From assembly GCA_003612515.1 (NCBI GenBank), contig RAZB01000001.1, forward strand, positions 186,001 to 250,000: a stretch of DNA of 64,000 nt. The letters are read 5' to 3'. The stretch is from a bacterium D16-34. GTDB taxonomy: Bacteria > Actinomycetota > Coriobacteriia > Coriobacteriales > Eggerthellaceae. Under the pieces are notes generated by a model. It searched no databases. It had not been told where the DNA came from and saw only the letters and a list, made by a program, of their open reading frames with translations. The translations under genes and the position numbers were made by a program. Positions 63,664-64,000 of this stretch are shown in pieces; the first letter of the stretch is position 1, and each line of letters opens with the position of its first letter.

Positions 63664-64000
63664 ATGAAGGATTTCAGGCTCCACAGTCATGCACAGCACA
63701 GCCGCGCCGTACAAAACAATGGCGCGCCACACCTTCGTCCAACCTACCAAACAACGCAATTCCAAAACACTTCTGTTGAACGGCAGCGAAAAGCAACGCG
63801 CCGCAAATCAATTATTGCGCTGGCCGCTCTTGCTGTTTTTGCCATTCTTGTTGCCGTCATTACTACGAACATAACACAGTGCCAGTCTTCAAATCTCAGC
63901 ACTGCTGCAACACCGAACGTCACAGTCTACGAATCGCCCTATGATTGGGATGGCATGACTGAACAAAACGGTCGTTTCGTCTATTCGGAAAATGGCGAGG
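63664..64000 (+). CDS. Membrane-anchored extracytoplasmic protein, 5' end only
   Basis: An open frame runs from the ATG at 63664 past the window end, 112 codons so far. A basic cytosolic segment (VERQRKATRRKS) is followed by one hydrophobic helix near residue 55-73 (IIALAALAVFAILVAVITTN) and then an outside segment with YESPYDWDGMTEQNGRFVYS. From memory, this kind of sequence precedes GH25 muramidase domains in Coriobacteriia, but the catalytic domain is outside the window. There is no SD; TACGAT lies 6 bases upstream, so the message could be leaderless. Confidence 0.7.
   Translation, partial: MKDFRLHSHAQHSRAVQNNGAPHLRPTYQTTQFQNTSVERQRKATRRKSIIALAALAVFAILVAVITTNITQCQSSNLSTAATPNVTVYESPYDWDGMTEQNGRFVYSENGE

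Overview
The window looks like chromosomal DNA of an anaerobic Coriobacteriia actinobacterium of the Eggerthellaceae type. The signs are a 12-helix membrane LuxR regulator beside a Tat-exported molybdopterin oxidoreductase, phasin-like and DUF368 proteins, LPxTG-type surface proteins and the pyrH-frr-uppS-cdsA-dxr-rseP-ispG-proS order. The base composition is near 50 % GC, low for that family, which makes a relative of Cryptobacterium the best guess. This is inference from memory, not a database match. I saw no rRNA, tRNA, CRISPR array, prophage or insertion sequence.

Layout. 0.3-6.6 kb: ferritin, threonine aldolase, an orphan DUF559-like nuclease-fold protein, a class I aminotransferase and a membrane LuxR regulator. 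7.0-10.7 kb: a molybdenum oxidoreductase, its iron-sulfur partner and a TorD chaperone. 10.7-12.9 kb: a Fic-fold protein with a lost active site, a strong operator array, a candidate small RNA and a universal stress protein. 13-19 kb: a TSUP transporter diverging from a 5-oxoprolinase operon (pxpB-pxpC-accB-accC-ycsI-pxpA). 19-29 kb: a membrane XRE regulator, a phasin-like protein, a giant cell-wall protein split by one in-frame TAA, a DMT exporter and a LysR regulator.

28.5-39 kb (minus strand): the conserved isoprenoid/lipid/ribosome-recycling cluster, invaded between dxr and rseP by an internally deleted adenylation-domain protein and a GNAT acetyltransferase. 39-47 kb: an HtrA protease, two tandem endonuclease IV paralogues (one missing four metal ligands), a small membrane protein, and an ECF transporter with a TrpP-like S component under a T-box riboswitch whose specifier reads UGG (Trp). 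47-52 kb: an MFS-CBS fusion, RecN and a second DUF559-like protein. 53-58.5 kb: a MoxR ATPase/VWA pair diverging from a cytosolic leucine-rich-repeat protein. 58.9-64 kb: diaminopimelate dehydrogenase, a DUF368 undecaprenyl-phosphate transporter, D-aminoacyl-tRNA deacylase, an LPQTG wall protein and the start of a membrane-anchored secreted protein.

The most unusual signals are: two 128/129-bp interspersed elements whose arms co-vary to keep pairing; the Fic-like pseudoenzyme with its operators and an anti-SD-like small RNA; the pseudo-endonuclease IV; the MoxR-VWA-LRR locus; an RseP homologue with an insert and no recognisable PDZ domain; and short in-frame tandem repeats inserted into otherwise conserved enzymes.
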